Below, one piece after another: positions 39,682-48,764 of a DNA stretch of 64,000 nucleotides; the stretch's first letter is position 1; the number at the start of each line of letters is the position of its first letter. The stretch comes from Oxalicibacterium solurbis (GTDB taxonomy: Bacteria > Pseudomonadota > Gammaproteobacteria > Burkholderiales > Burkholderiaceae_D), in the NCBI RefSeq assembly GCF_014635845.1, contig NZ_BMDP01000001.1, forward strand, positions 186,001 through 250,000, given 5' to 3'. The notes beneath the pieces were generated by a model, which had not been told where the DNA came from, did no database searches, and saw only the letters and a list, made by a program, of their open reading frames with translations. The translations under genes and the position numbers were made by a program.

Positions 39682-39760
39682 CATGGAACCGTGCTGAGCC
39701 AAATTTTGTCTCACTGATGGAGACCGTTTGTCTGCAAGGCAGCACTTATCTAGCAGAACA

Positions 39761-40408
39761 ATGACAACGAAGAATGTAATCAAAGTCCTGATCGCCGACG
39801 ATCACGCCATCGTGCGGGAAGGTTTGAAACAGATTCTGGCGGATACCAAAGACATCGCCGTCGCCGGACATGCCGAAAACGGCACCGAAGCCATCCGTCT
39901 CGCACGCGATGTTTCACATCATGTCCTGCTGCTCGACATTTCCATGCCCGATCGCAGCGGTATCGAAGTGCTGAAACAGGTACGCAAGGAATCGCCGAAA
40001 ACCGCGGTGCTGATGCTTTCCATGCATCGCGAAGACCAGTATGCAATCCGCGCACTGAAAGCCGGCGCTTCCGGTTACCTGAACAAGCAAAGCGCACCGG
40101 CCGAACTGGTCAATGCCATCCGCCAGGTCGCCGCCGGCCGCAAATACATCAGCGCCGCACTCGCCCAGGAGCTGGCCAACCAGATCAGCGACGATCACGA
40201 AATCCCGCTGCATGAAACCCTGTCCGACCGCGAATACCAGACCCTGACGATGATCGCCTCCGGCAAGACCGTCAGCGACATCGCCGCCGAACTGGTACTG
40301 TCGGTCAAGACGATCAGCATGTACCGCTCGCGCCTGTTGCAAAAAATGAAACTGCGTCACAATGCCGAACTGACGCACTACGCGATCAAGAACCATCTGG
40401 TCGATTGA
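39761..40408 (+). CDS. NarL/FixJ-family response regulator
   Basis: 215 residues from ATG 39761. Receiver domain at about 1-125: acidic pair DDH near residue 12, phospho-acceptor Asp in VLLLDISMPDRSG, switch Ser in VLMLSMH, and Lys in GYLNKQSAPAEL. C-terminal LuxR-type helix-turn-helix: LSDREYQTLTMIASGKTVSD and LVLSVKTISMYRSRLLQKM. It is the likely partner of the upstream kinase. Targets are unknown; the location before a diguanylate cyclase and flagellin suggests motility or biofilm, which is inference. Confidence 0.92.
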   Translation: MTTKNVIKVLIADDHAIVREGLKQILADTKDIAVAGHAENGTEAIRLARDVSHHVLLLDISMPDRSGIEVLKQVRKESPKTAVLMLSMHREDQYAIRALKAGASGYLNKQSAPAELVNAIRQVAAGRKYISAALAQELANQISDDHEIPLHETLSDREYQTLTMIASGKTVSDIAAELVLSVKTISMYRSRLLQKMKLRHNAELTHYAIKNHLVD

Positions 40409-40579
40409 TTCCGAATTAACCAGAATCGATCCTGCACAGACAACTTGTCAAACGACAAACTGGCCGGCATTTGCCGCGCTGATCGCCGCATCGGTTTTCC
40501 TGCCTGACGATATGATTGCGCAATAGCCAAATTGGGCTGCAATCGAACGCTACAAGCACACACCAGCGCACGCGCCGTC

Positions 40580-42148
40580 ATGCCAGACAAACCACCCAGG
40601 AATCCCGCAGCCCAGAATCCCGTCGACATTGCACGGGAAACCTTCCGCCAGCTCGCCATCCGCAAGATCGCTCCGACACCGGACGCCTACCGCAAGGTAT
40701 ACGACGAAATCGCCGGCTATGCGGCAGAACCCACACCGGAACAGATATTCGGCGAATTCGCCGCCACCCTGCTCAGCCTGCCGGACGAAGTATCGGCCGT
40801 CGGCAAGACATTGCAGCAGGCCGCTGCCACATCCTATTGGCCCGACTACGGCAAAGGGCTGGCGCAACTGATCGGTCACTACCAGGGACGGCTGGCCCGG
40901 CTGTCGAATCCTGTCGCGCTTTCCGCCACGCCGCTGATCGACGATCCACAGCCTCGCCTGCTGCGCGACTTGCTGATGCGCACCCTGACGCTGGCCGTCG
41001 CCTCGCTGCTGCAAGGCGTACCGGCACTGGCAGCCGAAGCCGAAGAACTCGGCCGCTCGATCAAGGATGCGCAATCGGAACAGACACTGAACGACGCCTC
41101 CGCTCGCCTGAAGCAACTGTGCTTCAAGATCGAATTGAAGAGCGGCGACCTGGCCGAACAGCACGAACTGCTGCTGCGTCTGTTCCGCCTGCTGCTGGAA
41201 AACATCAGTGGTTTACTGGAAGACGATTCGTGGATGCACGGGCAGATCGAAGCCGTGCAGAACCTGATTGCCGGCCCCATAGACGACATCGCATTGCGCG
41301 AAGTGATGCGCAGCCTGAAGGAAGTCATCTACAAGCAGAGCACGCTGAAACACAGCATCACGGAAGCAAAGGACTCGGTCAGAAACATGATCGCCACCTT
41401 CATCGACCGCCTCGGCGAAATCGCCGACACCACCGACAACTACCACAAGAAGATCGACACCTATTCCAGGCAACTCGTTGCCGCGGCGGATACCGGCAGC
41501 GTCAGCAGCATCCTGCAGGAAGTCATGAAGGAAACGCGCATCGCGCAATCCGAAGCGCTGAAATCGCGCGACGCCATCCTGGCCGCGCGCAAGAACGTCG
41601 AAGATGCCGAAGCACGCATCCAGGCGCTGGAAAACAAGCTGGAGCAAATGAGCGAACTCGTGCGCGAAGACCAGCTCACCGGAAGCCTGAATCGCCGCGG
41701 TCTGGAAGACGTGTTCGAACGCGAACTCGCGCGTGCCGATCGCAAGGCTTCACCGCTGTGCATCGCCCTGCTTGATCTCGACGATTTCAAAAAGATCAAC
41801 GACCAGTACGGCCATTCCGCCGGCGACGAAGCGCTGATCCACCTGGTGCGCGTCATCAAGGAAACGCTGCGCTCGATGGACGTCATCGCCCGTTTCGGCG
41901 GCGAGGAATTCATGATCGTCCTGCCCGATACCGGCCTCGACGACGCCATCCAGACCATCACACGTGTGCAACGCGAACTGACGAAGCAGATTTTCATGCA
42001 TAACCACACGCGGCTGCTGATGACCTTCAGCGCCGGCGTTGCGCAGCGCAAGGAACTGGAAGATCAAAAATCGCTGACCGACCGTGCAGATAACGCCCTG
42101 TATGCGGCGAAAAAAGCCGGCAAGAACCGCGTGATCGCCGCCGACTGA
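40580..42148 (+). CDS. Diguanylate cyclase (GGEEF) with long helical N-terminus
   Basis: 522 residues from ATG 40580. The C-terminal GGDEF domain, about 360-522, is complete: substrate motif DLDDFKKINDQYGHSAGDEAL, active-site RFGGEEF, and a product-inhibition I-site RSMD exactly five residues before GGEEF. It should therefore make c-di-GMP and be feedback-inhibited. The first 350 or so residues are soluble, helical and include a coiled coil (ARIQALENKLEQMSELV) before the cyclase; I recognise no known sensory domain there. The protein is cytosolic. It ends at a strong hairpin and may share regulation with the kinase/regulator pair. Confidence 0.93.
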   Translation: MPDKPPRNPAAQNPVDIARETFRQLAIRKIAPTPDAYRKVYDEIAGYAAEPTPEQIFGEFAATLLSLPDEVSAVGKTLQQAAATSYWPDYGKGLAQLIGHYQGRLARLSNPVALSATPLIDDPQPRLLRDLLMRTLTLAVASLLQGVPALAAEAEELGRSIKDAQSEQTLNDASARLKQLCFKIELKSGDLAEQHELLLRLFRLLLENISGLLEDDSWMHGQIEAVQNLIAGPIDDIALREVMRSLKEVIYKQSTLKHSITEAKDSVRNMIATFIDRLGEIADTTDNYHKKIDTYSRQLVAAADTGSVSSILQEVMKETRIAQSEALKSRDAILAARKNVEDAEARIQALENKLEQMSELVREDQLTGSLNRRGLEDVFERELARADRKASPLCIALLDLDDFKKINDQYGHSAGDEALIHLVRVIKETLRSMDVIARFGGEEFMIVLPDTGLDDAIQTITRVQRELTKQIFMHNHTRLLMTFSAGVAQRKELEDQKSLTDRADNALYAAKKAGKNRVIAAD

Positions 42149-42190
42149 CGCTTCCACATATCCAAGCCGGTATCCGGCACGATCTCCCAT

Positions 42191-42221
42191 ACGGCTTTTT
42201 CCGAGTGTCGGAAAAGGCCGT
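42191..42221 (+). terminator. Terminator after the diguanylate cyclase gene
   Basis: ACGGCTTTTTCCGA-GTG-TCGGAAAAGGCCGT, a 14-bp stem with one mismatch, followed by TGTCTTTCC. Confidence 0.65.
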
Positions 42222-42258
42222 TGTCTTTCCTGTCTGATCACATCCGGCTCTGCACAAA

Positions 42259-42276
42259 ACAGATTTCACAATCTGT
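42259..42276. promoter_or_regulatory. 18-bp palindrome upstream of fliC
   Basis: ACAGATT-TCAC-AATCTGT, a perfect 7-bp inverted repeat in the 475-base gene-free stretch 42149-42623, about 230 bases before the sigma-28 promoter. Possible operator; protein unknown. Apart from this, the terminator and the sigma-28 site, I see nothing else in the stretch. Confidence 0.35.
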
Positions 42277-42501
42277 GACATTTTCCACAGCCGATTTTGG
42301 ACAGTGTTTTCGCCGGAAAAATACCAAAAAAGCAATTCCCCAATCGGCAGCAATCGGGAAAAGTTGAGGGCAAAAACGATTTTTATTTGTTTCAAATCGC
42401 CCCGAAATTCCTTAAAGATTTTCCGCAAGGCAACCGACAACGGACTTATCTGGCTGCTGGATTGGGCGGCGCCGGGAAAGAAATTAGTTTCCGCAAGACG
42501 C

Positions 42502-42528
42502 TAAACTTTTCCCGGAACCGTCCGATAA
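42502..42528 (+). promoter_or_regulatory. Sigma-28 (FliA) promoter of fliC
   Basis: TAAACTTT, an 11-base spacer, then TCCGATAA; the consensus is TAAAGTTT-N11-GCCGATAA, so only two positions differ. It lies 95 bases before the fliC ATG. FliA-dependent late flagellar expression follows from the established consensus. Confidence 0.85.
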
Positions 42529-42623
42529 AACTCTCAACGACGCTGCAATGCCTGCAACACCGGGACAAAACAGACGTTGGCAGAACCTCAGTCAGACCTT
42601 CGGACTACAACAGGAGAATTCAA

Positions 42624-44072
42624 ATGGCAGCAGTCATTAACACCAACATCCCATCGTTGAATGCACAGCGCAATCTGACGATGTCGCAAACATCCCTCAA
42701 CACCTCGCTGCAACGTCTGTCCTCGGGTCTGCGCATCAACAGCGCAAAAGACGACGCTGCCGGCCTGGCAATTTCGCAACGCATGACCAGCCAGATCAAC
42801 GGCCTGAACCGCGCTGCTCAAAATGCAAACGACGGCATCTCGCTGGCGCAAACCGCTGAAGGCGCACTGGGCCAGGTAACCGACTCCCTGCAACGTATTC
42901 GTGATCTGGCCGTGCAATCCGCCAACGCGACGAATAGCTCGTCCGACCGTGCAGCATTGCAACAAGAGGTCTCCCAGCTGGTCAGCGAAATTTCCCGCAT
43001 CGGCGACACGACGGCATTCAACGGCCTGAAGATCCTCGACGGTTCCTACACGAACCAGCAATACCAGATCGGTGCAAACGCTGGCGAAACCATCAACGTG
43101 TCGATCGCCGACTCCCGTGCCTCGCAACTGGGCGCAAGCACGCTGACCAGCAGCGCTGGCCTGGCAGCATCCGGTGCTACGAGCGGTGGCTATACCGACG
43201 CATTGGGCGGCACGCTGGATGACACCAGCCTGGTCATCAACGGCACGGCGATCGATCTGGATGGTGCTGGCATCACCGCGAATTCGTCCCTGAACGACGT
43301 CATCAATGCAATCAATGCACAATCCGCAGACAGCGGCGTCACCGCAGCACGCTCTTCGACCAACGAAGTAACGACCGGTTTCACGGCTCCTGCTGCCGCT
43401 GCAACGCTGAAAATCAACGGTACGGCAGTCAACCTGGCTACCGGCGCAACGATTGACGATGCAGCAGAAGCCATCAATGCGAAATCGACGCAAACCGGCG
43501 TGTCCGTTGAAGTCGACGGCACCAACCTCGTCTTCAAGTCGACCAACGGCGCTGACTTCACGTTGAACAGCAGCGATGATGCAGTCCTTGCTGGCGTCGA
43601 TACTGCAGACGAAGATTTCACGTTCCAGGCAGGCATCACGCTGTCGGCAAAAGTCGGTACGACCTACACGGTCAGCGGTGATGTAGCTGGTGCACTGAAC
43701 CTGTCGACCACCGCAGCAGACAATGCATCTACGGTCGAAGCTACCGCCAAGGAGTTCAAGGTTTCGGAACTCAACATCGGCACCGTCGATGGCGCAAACG
43801 ATGCACTGGCAGCAGTCGATGCCGCCCTGACGCAAATCAGCGGCACCCGTGCAACGCTGGGCGCGATCCAGAACCGCTTCACGGCAGTCGTTGCCAACCT
43901 GAGCACCACGTCGGAAAACCTGACCGCATCGCGCAGCCGCATCCAGGATGCCGACTTCGCAGCGGAAACGGCCAACATGACGCGCGGCCAGATCCTGCAA
44001 CAAGCCGGTACCGCAATGCTGGCACAAGCGAACTCGCTGCCTAACGGCGTGCTCGCCCTGCTCCGTGGCTAA
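42624..44072 (+). CDS. fliC: Flagellin
   Basis: 482 residues from ATG 42624, with CAGGAG upstream; the open frame before it is non-coding. N-terminal D0/D1 ([39 protein letters not shown]) and C-terminal D1/D0 ([20 protein letters not shown], ending NGVLALLRG) are classical flagellin. The exposed middle contains two tandem flagellin IN-type motifs: [10 protein letters not shown] near residue 203 and [10 protein letters not shown] near 262, each followed by a VI/EAINA segment. The protein is exported by the flagellar type III system. Only one flagellin gene is seen. Confidence 0.98.
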   Translation: MAAVINTNIPSLNAQRNLTMSQTSLNTSLQRLSSGLRINSAKDDAAGLAISQRMTSQINGLNRAAQNANDGISLAQTAEGALGQVTDSLQRIRDLAVQSANATNSSSDRAALQQEVSQLVSEISRIGDTTAFNGLKILDGSYTNQQYQIGANAGETINVSIADSRASQLGASTLTSSAGLAASGATSGGYTDALGGTLDDTSLVINGTAIDLDGAGITANSSLNDVINAINAQSADSGVTAARSSTNEVTTGFTAPAAAATLKINGTAVNLATGATIDDAAEAINAKSTQTGVSVEVDGTNLVFKSTNGADFTLNSSDDAVLAGVDTADEDFTFQAGITLSAKVGTTYTVSGDVAGALNLSTTAADNASTVEATAKEFKVSELNIGTVDGANDALAAVDAALTQISGTRATLGAIQNRFTAVVANLSTTSENLTASRSRIQDADFAAETANMTRGQILQQAGTAMLAQANSLPNGVLALLRG

Positions 44073-44098
44073 TAACTAGCCGCAGCATGCGAAAACAG

Positions 44099-44129
44099 TT
44101 CCCCGGCTGCAATTTCGGCAGTCGGGGAA
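44099..44129 (+). terminator. Hairpin between fliC and flaG
   Basis: TTCCCCGGCTGC-AATTTC-GGCAGTCGGGGAA, near-perfect stem without a U run. It may lower read-through from the highly expressed fliC or stabilise its mRNA. Confidence 0.5.
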
Positions 44130-44150
44130 TTGTCACAATAGGAGTTCATC

Positions 44151-44522
44151 ATGGATATAGGACAAATCGGCAACAACAACGCCAAACCAGTCCCGCGTAC
44201 CGATAGCCAACCCGCAACCGTTGCCGCCACCGGCAATGCCGCCCGGCCAGTGCAATCCCCTACGCCGGTCCAGACGCCGGCAGCCGTGCAGCAGCCCGAT
44301 CCCGCGCAGCTCAGCCAGGCTTTGCAAAGCATCAACAAGGCATTGCAAACCGCCTCTTCCAATCTCGAATTCTCGGTGGACGACGATACCGAACGCACCA
44401 TCGTCAAGGTCGTCGACCAGCAGACCGGCGATGTGATCCGCCAGATGCCGTCCGCCGAAGCGCTGGAAATCGCCAAGGCGCTCGACCGCGCGGCAGGCAA
44501 GCTCTTCCACGAAGAAGCCTGA
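44151..44522 (+). CDS. flaG: FlaG family protein
   Basis: 123 residues. The N-terminal half is low-complexity (Pro/Gln/Ala), the C-terminal half has the FlaG core: LEFSVDDDTERTIVKVVDQQ then TGDVIRQMPSAEALEIAKAL. FlaG proteins affect filament length and are usually beside fliC/fliD. AGGAG precedes the ATG. Function here follows the family. Confidence 0.9.
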   Translation: MDIGQIGNNNAKPVPRTDSQPATVAATGNAARPVQSPTPVQTPAAVQQPDPAQLSQALQSINKALQTASSNLEFSVDDDTERTIVKVVDQQTGDVIRQMPSAEALEIAKALDRAAGKLFHEEA

Positions 44523-44561
44523 CCTCGAAGAGACGGGTAATTCCCCGTCTTAATGGTGTTT

Positions 44562-44577
44562 TGGCATGGCAGGTGCT
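44562..44577 (+). promoter_or_regulatory. Sigma-54-like promoter upstream of fliD
   Basis: TGGCATGGCAGGTGCT matches TGGCACG-N4-TTGCW at all but two positions and has the required GG-N10-GC spacing. It lies 33 bases before the fliD GTG. No enhancer-binding regulator gene is in the window, so this is a sequence match only. Confidence 0.4.
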
Positions 44578-44610
44578 TCGCTACATTAATGCTTTCTGCA
44601 GGAGAATACA

Positions 44611-46641
44611 GTGGCCACCACAGGTTCCATTTCCAGTCCCGGCATCGGCTCAGGTCTTCCGATCGACGACACCATCGCCAAACTGATGTCGGTCGAGAGC
44701 CGGCCATTGACTCTTCTCGCAACCAAGGAAGCCAGCTACCAGGCCCAGTTGAGCGCCTATGGCGCGTTGAGCGGTGCATTGAGCACTTTTCAGAACGCGA
44801 TGGCAAACCTGGGCAAGGCCTCTACATTCCAGGGGCTAACCACCAGTATCGGCGACGACGACATCTTCAATGCCACCTCCAGCAGCGATGCCGTTGCCGG
44901 CAACTACCGTGTCAACGTCACGCAACTGGCACAGGAACAGATTCTCACATCGGCAGGACAGACCAGCCGCACCGCGCAGATCGGTAGCGGACTGGCAACG
45001 ACCATTTCCTTCCAGTTCGGCAAGATTTCCGGCGGCACGCTGACCGATGGCAAATACACCGGCGCCACCTTCACGCAGGATGGCGACGAAGAAAGCGGTA
45101 GCGTCACGATCGACAGCTCGAACAATTCGCTGCAAGGCATTCGCGATGCGATCAACGCCGCCGATCTTGGCGTGACAGCCACGCTGATTTCCGACGGCAG
45201 CGATACGCCGGAACATCTGGTCATCACGTCCAACAAGACGGGCGAAACGTCCAGCATGAAGATCGTCGTCGACGGCGATCCCGCCCTGCAGGCTGTGCTC
45301 GGTTATGATCCGGCCGGCACGCAGAACCTGACGCAGACCAACGTGGCGCAGAATGCCAAACTGACAGTTGGCGGCATTGCCATTACCAGCGACAGCAACA
45401 AAGTAACCGATGCCATCCAGGGCATGACGCTGGATTTGAAGAAAGTCGGCGAAACGACATTATCGGTTTCCGTCAACAGAAGTGCCGTCAAGGACAGCAT
45501 CAATTCCTTCGTCAAGGCGTATAACGATCTGAACACGCAGATCAAGTCGCTGACAGCCTACGACCCGGAAACCAAGAAAGGCGGTCTGCTCGTCGGCGAC
45601 GGTACGACACGCACCATTCAGGATTCGATTCGCCGCACGCTGACGGCGTCACTGGAAGGATTGAGCAACAGCAACCTGTCGCTCTCCGCCATCGGCATCG
45701 CTTTCCAGAAGGACGGTTCACTGGCAGTAGATTCGTCCAAGCTCGACAAGGCACTGACGAACAATTTCAACGATATTGCAGGCTTGTTCGCCACGGTGGG
45801 CAAACCCACCGACAGCCTGATCAATTTCAATACATCGGGACCCAGCACCAAGGCAGGCTCCTACGATATCAACATCACGAAGATGGCGACGCAGGCCGAA
45901 CTGAAAGGCGACGTCGATCTGAGCACGGGCACCACGACAATCGCCAGCGGCACGGAATTGAACGTCAAGATCGACGGCGTGGAAACCAGCGTCGCGCTGA
46001 CAGCCGGCACTTATACCGGCAAACAGCTTGCGACCATGCTGCAATCGGCGATCAACGGTTCAGCCAAGCTGTCTTCTTCCGACGTGTCCGTCAGTGTCGT
46101 GCTCGATACCGATGGTCGCCTGAAGGTCACATCCGATCGCTACGGTTCCGCTTCCAATATCAAGATCGGAGACGGCAGCGGCACGCCCGCTTCCACGCTG
46201 TTCGGCACGGTCGAGGAAGGGACGGAAGGCGTGGATGTCGAAGGTACCATCGGCGGCGCAGCGGCTACCGGTTCGGGCCAGTTCCTGACGGCCAACAAGG
46301 GCACTGCGGCAGACGGCCTGAAAATCGAAATCACCGGCGGTACCACGGGCAATCGCGGCAAGATCAATTTCTCGCAAGGCTATGCCGACCGTCTGGACAA
46401 ACTGGTCGACGGCTTTACCGGTTCCGACGGTCTGATCGGCGGCCGTACCGCAGGTATCAACGCCACCATCAAGGATATCGGCAAGCAGACCGATGCGCTG
46501 AACACACGTCTGACACTGGTCGAAGCCAACTACCGTGCGCAATTCAATGCACTCGACCTGCTGGTGGTGCAGATGCAGCAGACGCAAAGCTACCTGACGC
46601 AACAACTGGCGGCGATCGCGAATCTGACCAAGCAGTCATAG
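44611..46641 (+). CDS. fliD: Flagellar hook-associated protein 2 (filament cap)
   Basis: 676 residues from a GTG with CAGGAG upstream. N-terminal FliD domain (GIGSGLPIDDTIAKLMSVES), flagellin IN-type segments in the middle (LTVGGIAITSDSNKVTDAI), and a C-terminal FliD domain ending with a coiled coil (TDALNTRLTLVEANYRAQFN, QQTQSYLTQQLAAI). It caps the filament and drives flagellin folding. Somewhat longer than E. coli FliD (468 aa), because of the variable middle. Confidence 0.96.
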   Translation: MATTGSISSPGIGSGLPIDDTIAKLMSVESRPLTLLATKEASYQAQLSAYGALSGALSTFQNAMANLGKASTFQGLTTSIGDDDIFNATSSSDAVAGNYRVNVTQLAQEQILTSAGQTSRTAQIGSGLATTISFQFGKISGGTLTDGKYTGATFTQDGDEESGSVTIDSSNNSLQGIRDAINAADLGVTATLISDGSDTPEHLVITSNKTGETSSMKIVVDGDPALQAVLGYDPAGTQNLTQTNVAQNAKLTVGGIAITSDSNKVTDAIQGMTLDLKKVGETTLSVSVNRSAVKDSINSFVKAYNDLNTQIKSLTAYDPETKKGGLLVGDGTTRTIQDSIRRTLTASLEGLSNSNLSLSAIGIAFQKDGSLAVDSSKLDKALTNNFNDIAGLFATVGKPTDSLINFNTSGPSTKAGSYDINITKMATQAELKGDVDLSTGTTTIASGTELNVKIDGVETSVALTAGTYTGKQLATMLQSAINGSAKLSSSDVSVSVVLDTDGRLKVTSDRYGSASNIKIGDGSGTPASTLFGTVEEGTEGVDVEGTIGGAAATGSGQFLTANKGTAADGLKIEITGGTTGNRGKINFSQGYADRLDKLVDGFTGSDGLIGGRTAGINATIKDIGKQTDALNTRLTLVEANYRAQFNALDLLVVQMQQTQSYLTQQLAAIANLTKQS

Positions 46642-46678
46642 TCATCCCCATAATCAAAACGATAAAAGGTACAGAACA

Positions 46679-47152
46679 ATGTTCGGATCCCTTAATAGTG
46701 GCGCCAAGGCCTATGCCCAGGTCGGCATCGAGACCGGCGTGGTTGCCGCCAGCCCGCACCGCCTGATCGTCATGCTGTTCGAAGGCGCGATCGTCGCCAC
46801 GCGCACGGCGATTCAACAAATGCAGGCATCCGATATCCCTGCCAAGGGTAAATCGATTTCCAAGGCAATCGCCATCATCAACGGCGGACTGCGCGCCAGC
46901 CTCGATAAAAAGGCCGGCGGCGAAATCGCGGAAAATCTCGACGCGCTGTACGAATACATGGGCACGCAACTGGTCACGGCCAACATGAAGAACGAGCCGG
47001 CCTTGCTGGAGGAAGTATTGACGCTACTGGCCGATCTGAAAGATGCCTGGTGCGCCATCGACGATCAGCCGACGTTTGCGGAACCGGAAATGCCGGCCCG
47101 CAACGCATACGACCCGCTCGCCCCGAATATCTCTACCTTAGTGAAAGCGTGA
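46679..47152 (+). CDS. fliS: Flagellar export chaperone FliS
   Basis: 157 residues. Flagellin chaperone that stops premature polymerisation in the cytosol. Core AYAQVGIETGVVAASPHRLI, MLFEGAI, and LYEYMGTQLVTANM. It follows fliD by 37 bases and precedes fliT by three. The tail NISTLVKA is unusual but short. Confidence 0.95.
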   Translation: MFGSLNSGAKAYAQVGIETGVVAASPHRLIVMLFEGAIVATRTAIQQMQASDIPAKGKSISKAIAIINGGLRASLDKKAGGEIAENLDALYEYMGTQLVTANMKNEPALLEEVLTLLADLKDAWCAIDDQPTFAEPEMPARNAYDPLAPNISTLVKA

Positions 47153-47155
47153 TCC

Positions 47156-47491
47156 ATGATGGATAGCCAGGAAGTCATTTCGCTGTACGAAACCGTCGCC
47201 ACGATCACCGATCAAATGTTGATGGCTGCGCGCAACGGCGATTGGGAGGAACTGATCGCGCTGGAAGCACGCTGCACGCGCCATGTCGCCACACTGAAAG
47301 CCAATGAAGCGCCGGTGCCGCTGACCGGTGCGGTACGCGAACGCAAGGTGCAGATCATCCAGAAAATCCTGTCGGACGACCGCGAGATTCGCAGCATCAC
47401 CGAACCATGGATGGATCAGCTCTCGAAGCTGATGAGCAGTGTCGGTACCGAACGCAAACTCAACCACGCCTACGGCGCCGCACCGAGATAA
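47156..47491 (+). CDS. fliT: Flagellar protein FliT
   Basis: 111 residues, mainly helical. Position after fliS and the pattern VISLYETVATITDQMLMAAR with GDWEELIALEARC (the LxxxE type) fit FliT, the FliD chaperone, which in enterobacteria also inhibits FlhDC. Sequence is divergent in this family. Tandem ATGs at 47156 and 47159 leave the exact start open. Confidence 0.8.
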   Translation: MMDSQEVISLYETVATITDQMLMAARNGDWEELIALEARCTRHVATLKANEAPVPLTGAVRERKVQIIQKILSDDREIRSITEPWMDQLSKLMSSVGTERKLNHAYGAAPR

Positions 47492-47495
47492 CTGA

Positions 47496-48764
47496 ATGCT
47501 GCAACGGGCCGACATCACCGGAGCCCGCCCCCTCATCCTGATCGAGGCGCTCGCGCCGGCCACTGCCGCCGGGGATGGCAGACAGGAAGCGTTCGACCGT
47601 CTGAATCAGATGGCGCTCGGCAAGGAGTTTCAGGCCCAGGTGCTGTCGCGCCTTGCCAACGGCTCCTACCTGATCAAGGTCGACGACACGACGGTCAACG
47701 TCAAGCTGCCGCCCGGTACGCAAGCCGGCGACACGCTGGAATTGACGTTACTGGCGACTCAGCCCCGCCCCACTTTTCTGCTCGGCCGCAACGAAGCCGG
47801 CGCCACCGCATCACTCAGCAATGCCGGCCGGCTGATCGGCAATCTGCTGCAACTGGCACGGCAGGATGGCGCGCCGCCGACGTCGCTGATCGGCAAGACG
47901 CCGCTGCTGGCTGATGCTAACGCGACGGCGCCGCAGATTGCCCAGGCCTTGCAGCATGCAATGATCTTCAGCGGCCTGTTCTACGAATCCCATGTCGCGC
48001 AATGGGCCAACGGCACACGCGCCTTCACCCAACTGCAGAGCGAACCGGCGGCCAAGCGCACCGACACGCCGTTGCCCGCCACACCGTTACCGCAGGACGG
48101 CAAGGATGCGCAGGCAAACCAGGCGCAACAAGGACTGCGCAGCGATCTGGTCCGTCTCGCAGCCAATTTACGCGAATGGGTCGGTGTGCGCCCGCAGGCG
48201 ACCGATGCGGAAACACGCACGATCGCAACCCTGAAAGAACATGCACTGACCGCAGCCATCGATGGCCGCGATGTCATGAACAAGACGCAGGATGCCAACA
48301 GCAACGAAGGCATCCGTCTCGTCAGCCTGCAGCTCGATGCGATCGAACAGCGGCGCATCATGTGGCAGGGTCAGCTGTTTCCCGGACAGCCGATCGAATG
48401 GAAAATTTCGGACGAGACGCCGCAACGCAAGAGCGAAGAAGAACCGCAGCCCGAAGCAGCCTGGCAAAGCACGGTGCGTTTTTCGCTGCCGACGCTGGGC
48501 GATATCTCGGCGACGGTCCGCCTGTCCGGCGAACACGTTCAGGTCAACGTGCGCACGGCCGATGCAGACACGGCCGGCACATTGCGCAACTACGGCAGTT
48601 TGCTGGCCGATGCGCTGGGTGCCGCCGGCACCACGCTGGATTCGCTGCTAGTCCGGCATGAGTCCGAAGAACAGGTACCGGCACATGCGTCCGAACGCGC
48701 ATCGAAGTCTCAGCAGGAACACGAACCGACACATGAGCCTGAACAGCAGCCGCGCACCGAATGA
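47496..48764 (+). CDS. FliK-like hook-length control domain protein (second copy)
   Basis: 422 residues. It has a FliK C-terminal-like region at about 270-395 (IMWQGQLFPGQPIEWKISDE, FSLPTLGDISATVRLSGEHV, NYGSLLADALGAAG). The N-terminal part has beta-type LANGSYLIKVDDTTVNVKLP and LTLLATQPRP. It resembles flagellar hook-length control proteins, but the true fliK lies after fliJ at 55991. It overlaps the next gene, a stand-alone FlhB C-terminal domain, by four bases. Role unknown; an accessory ruler or export-switch partner is possible. Confidence 0.75.
   Translation: MLQRADITGARPLILIEALAPATAAGDGRQEAFDRLNQMALGKEFQAQVLSRLANGSYLIKVDDTTVNVKLPPGTQAGDTLELTLLATQPRPTFLLGRNEAGATASLSNAGRLIGNLLQLARQDGAPPTSLIGKTPLLADANATAPQIAQALQHAMIFSGLFYESHVAQWANGTRAFTQLQSEPAAKRTDTPLPATPLPQDGKDAQANQAQQGLRSDLVRLAANLREWVGVRPQATDAETRTIATLKEHALTAAIDGRDVMNKTQDANSNEGIRLVSLQLDAIEQRRIMWQGQLFPGQPIEWKISDETPQRKSEEEPQPEAAWQSTVRFSLPTLGDISATVRLSGEHVQVNVRTADADTAGTLRNYGSLLADALGAAGTTLDSLLVRHESEEQVPAHASERASKSQQEHEPTHEPEQQPRTE

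Noticed and set aside
42297-42623. N-terminal extension of the flagellin frame
   Set aside because: The sigma-28 promoter at 42502-42528 and the CAGGAG before the ATG at 42624 place this stretch in the promoter and leader.
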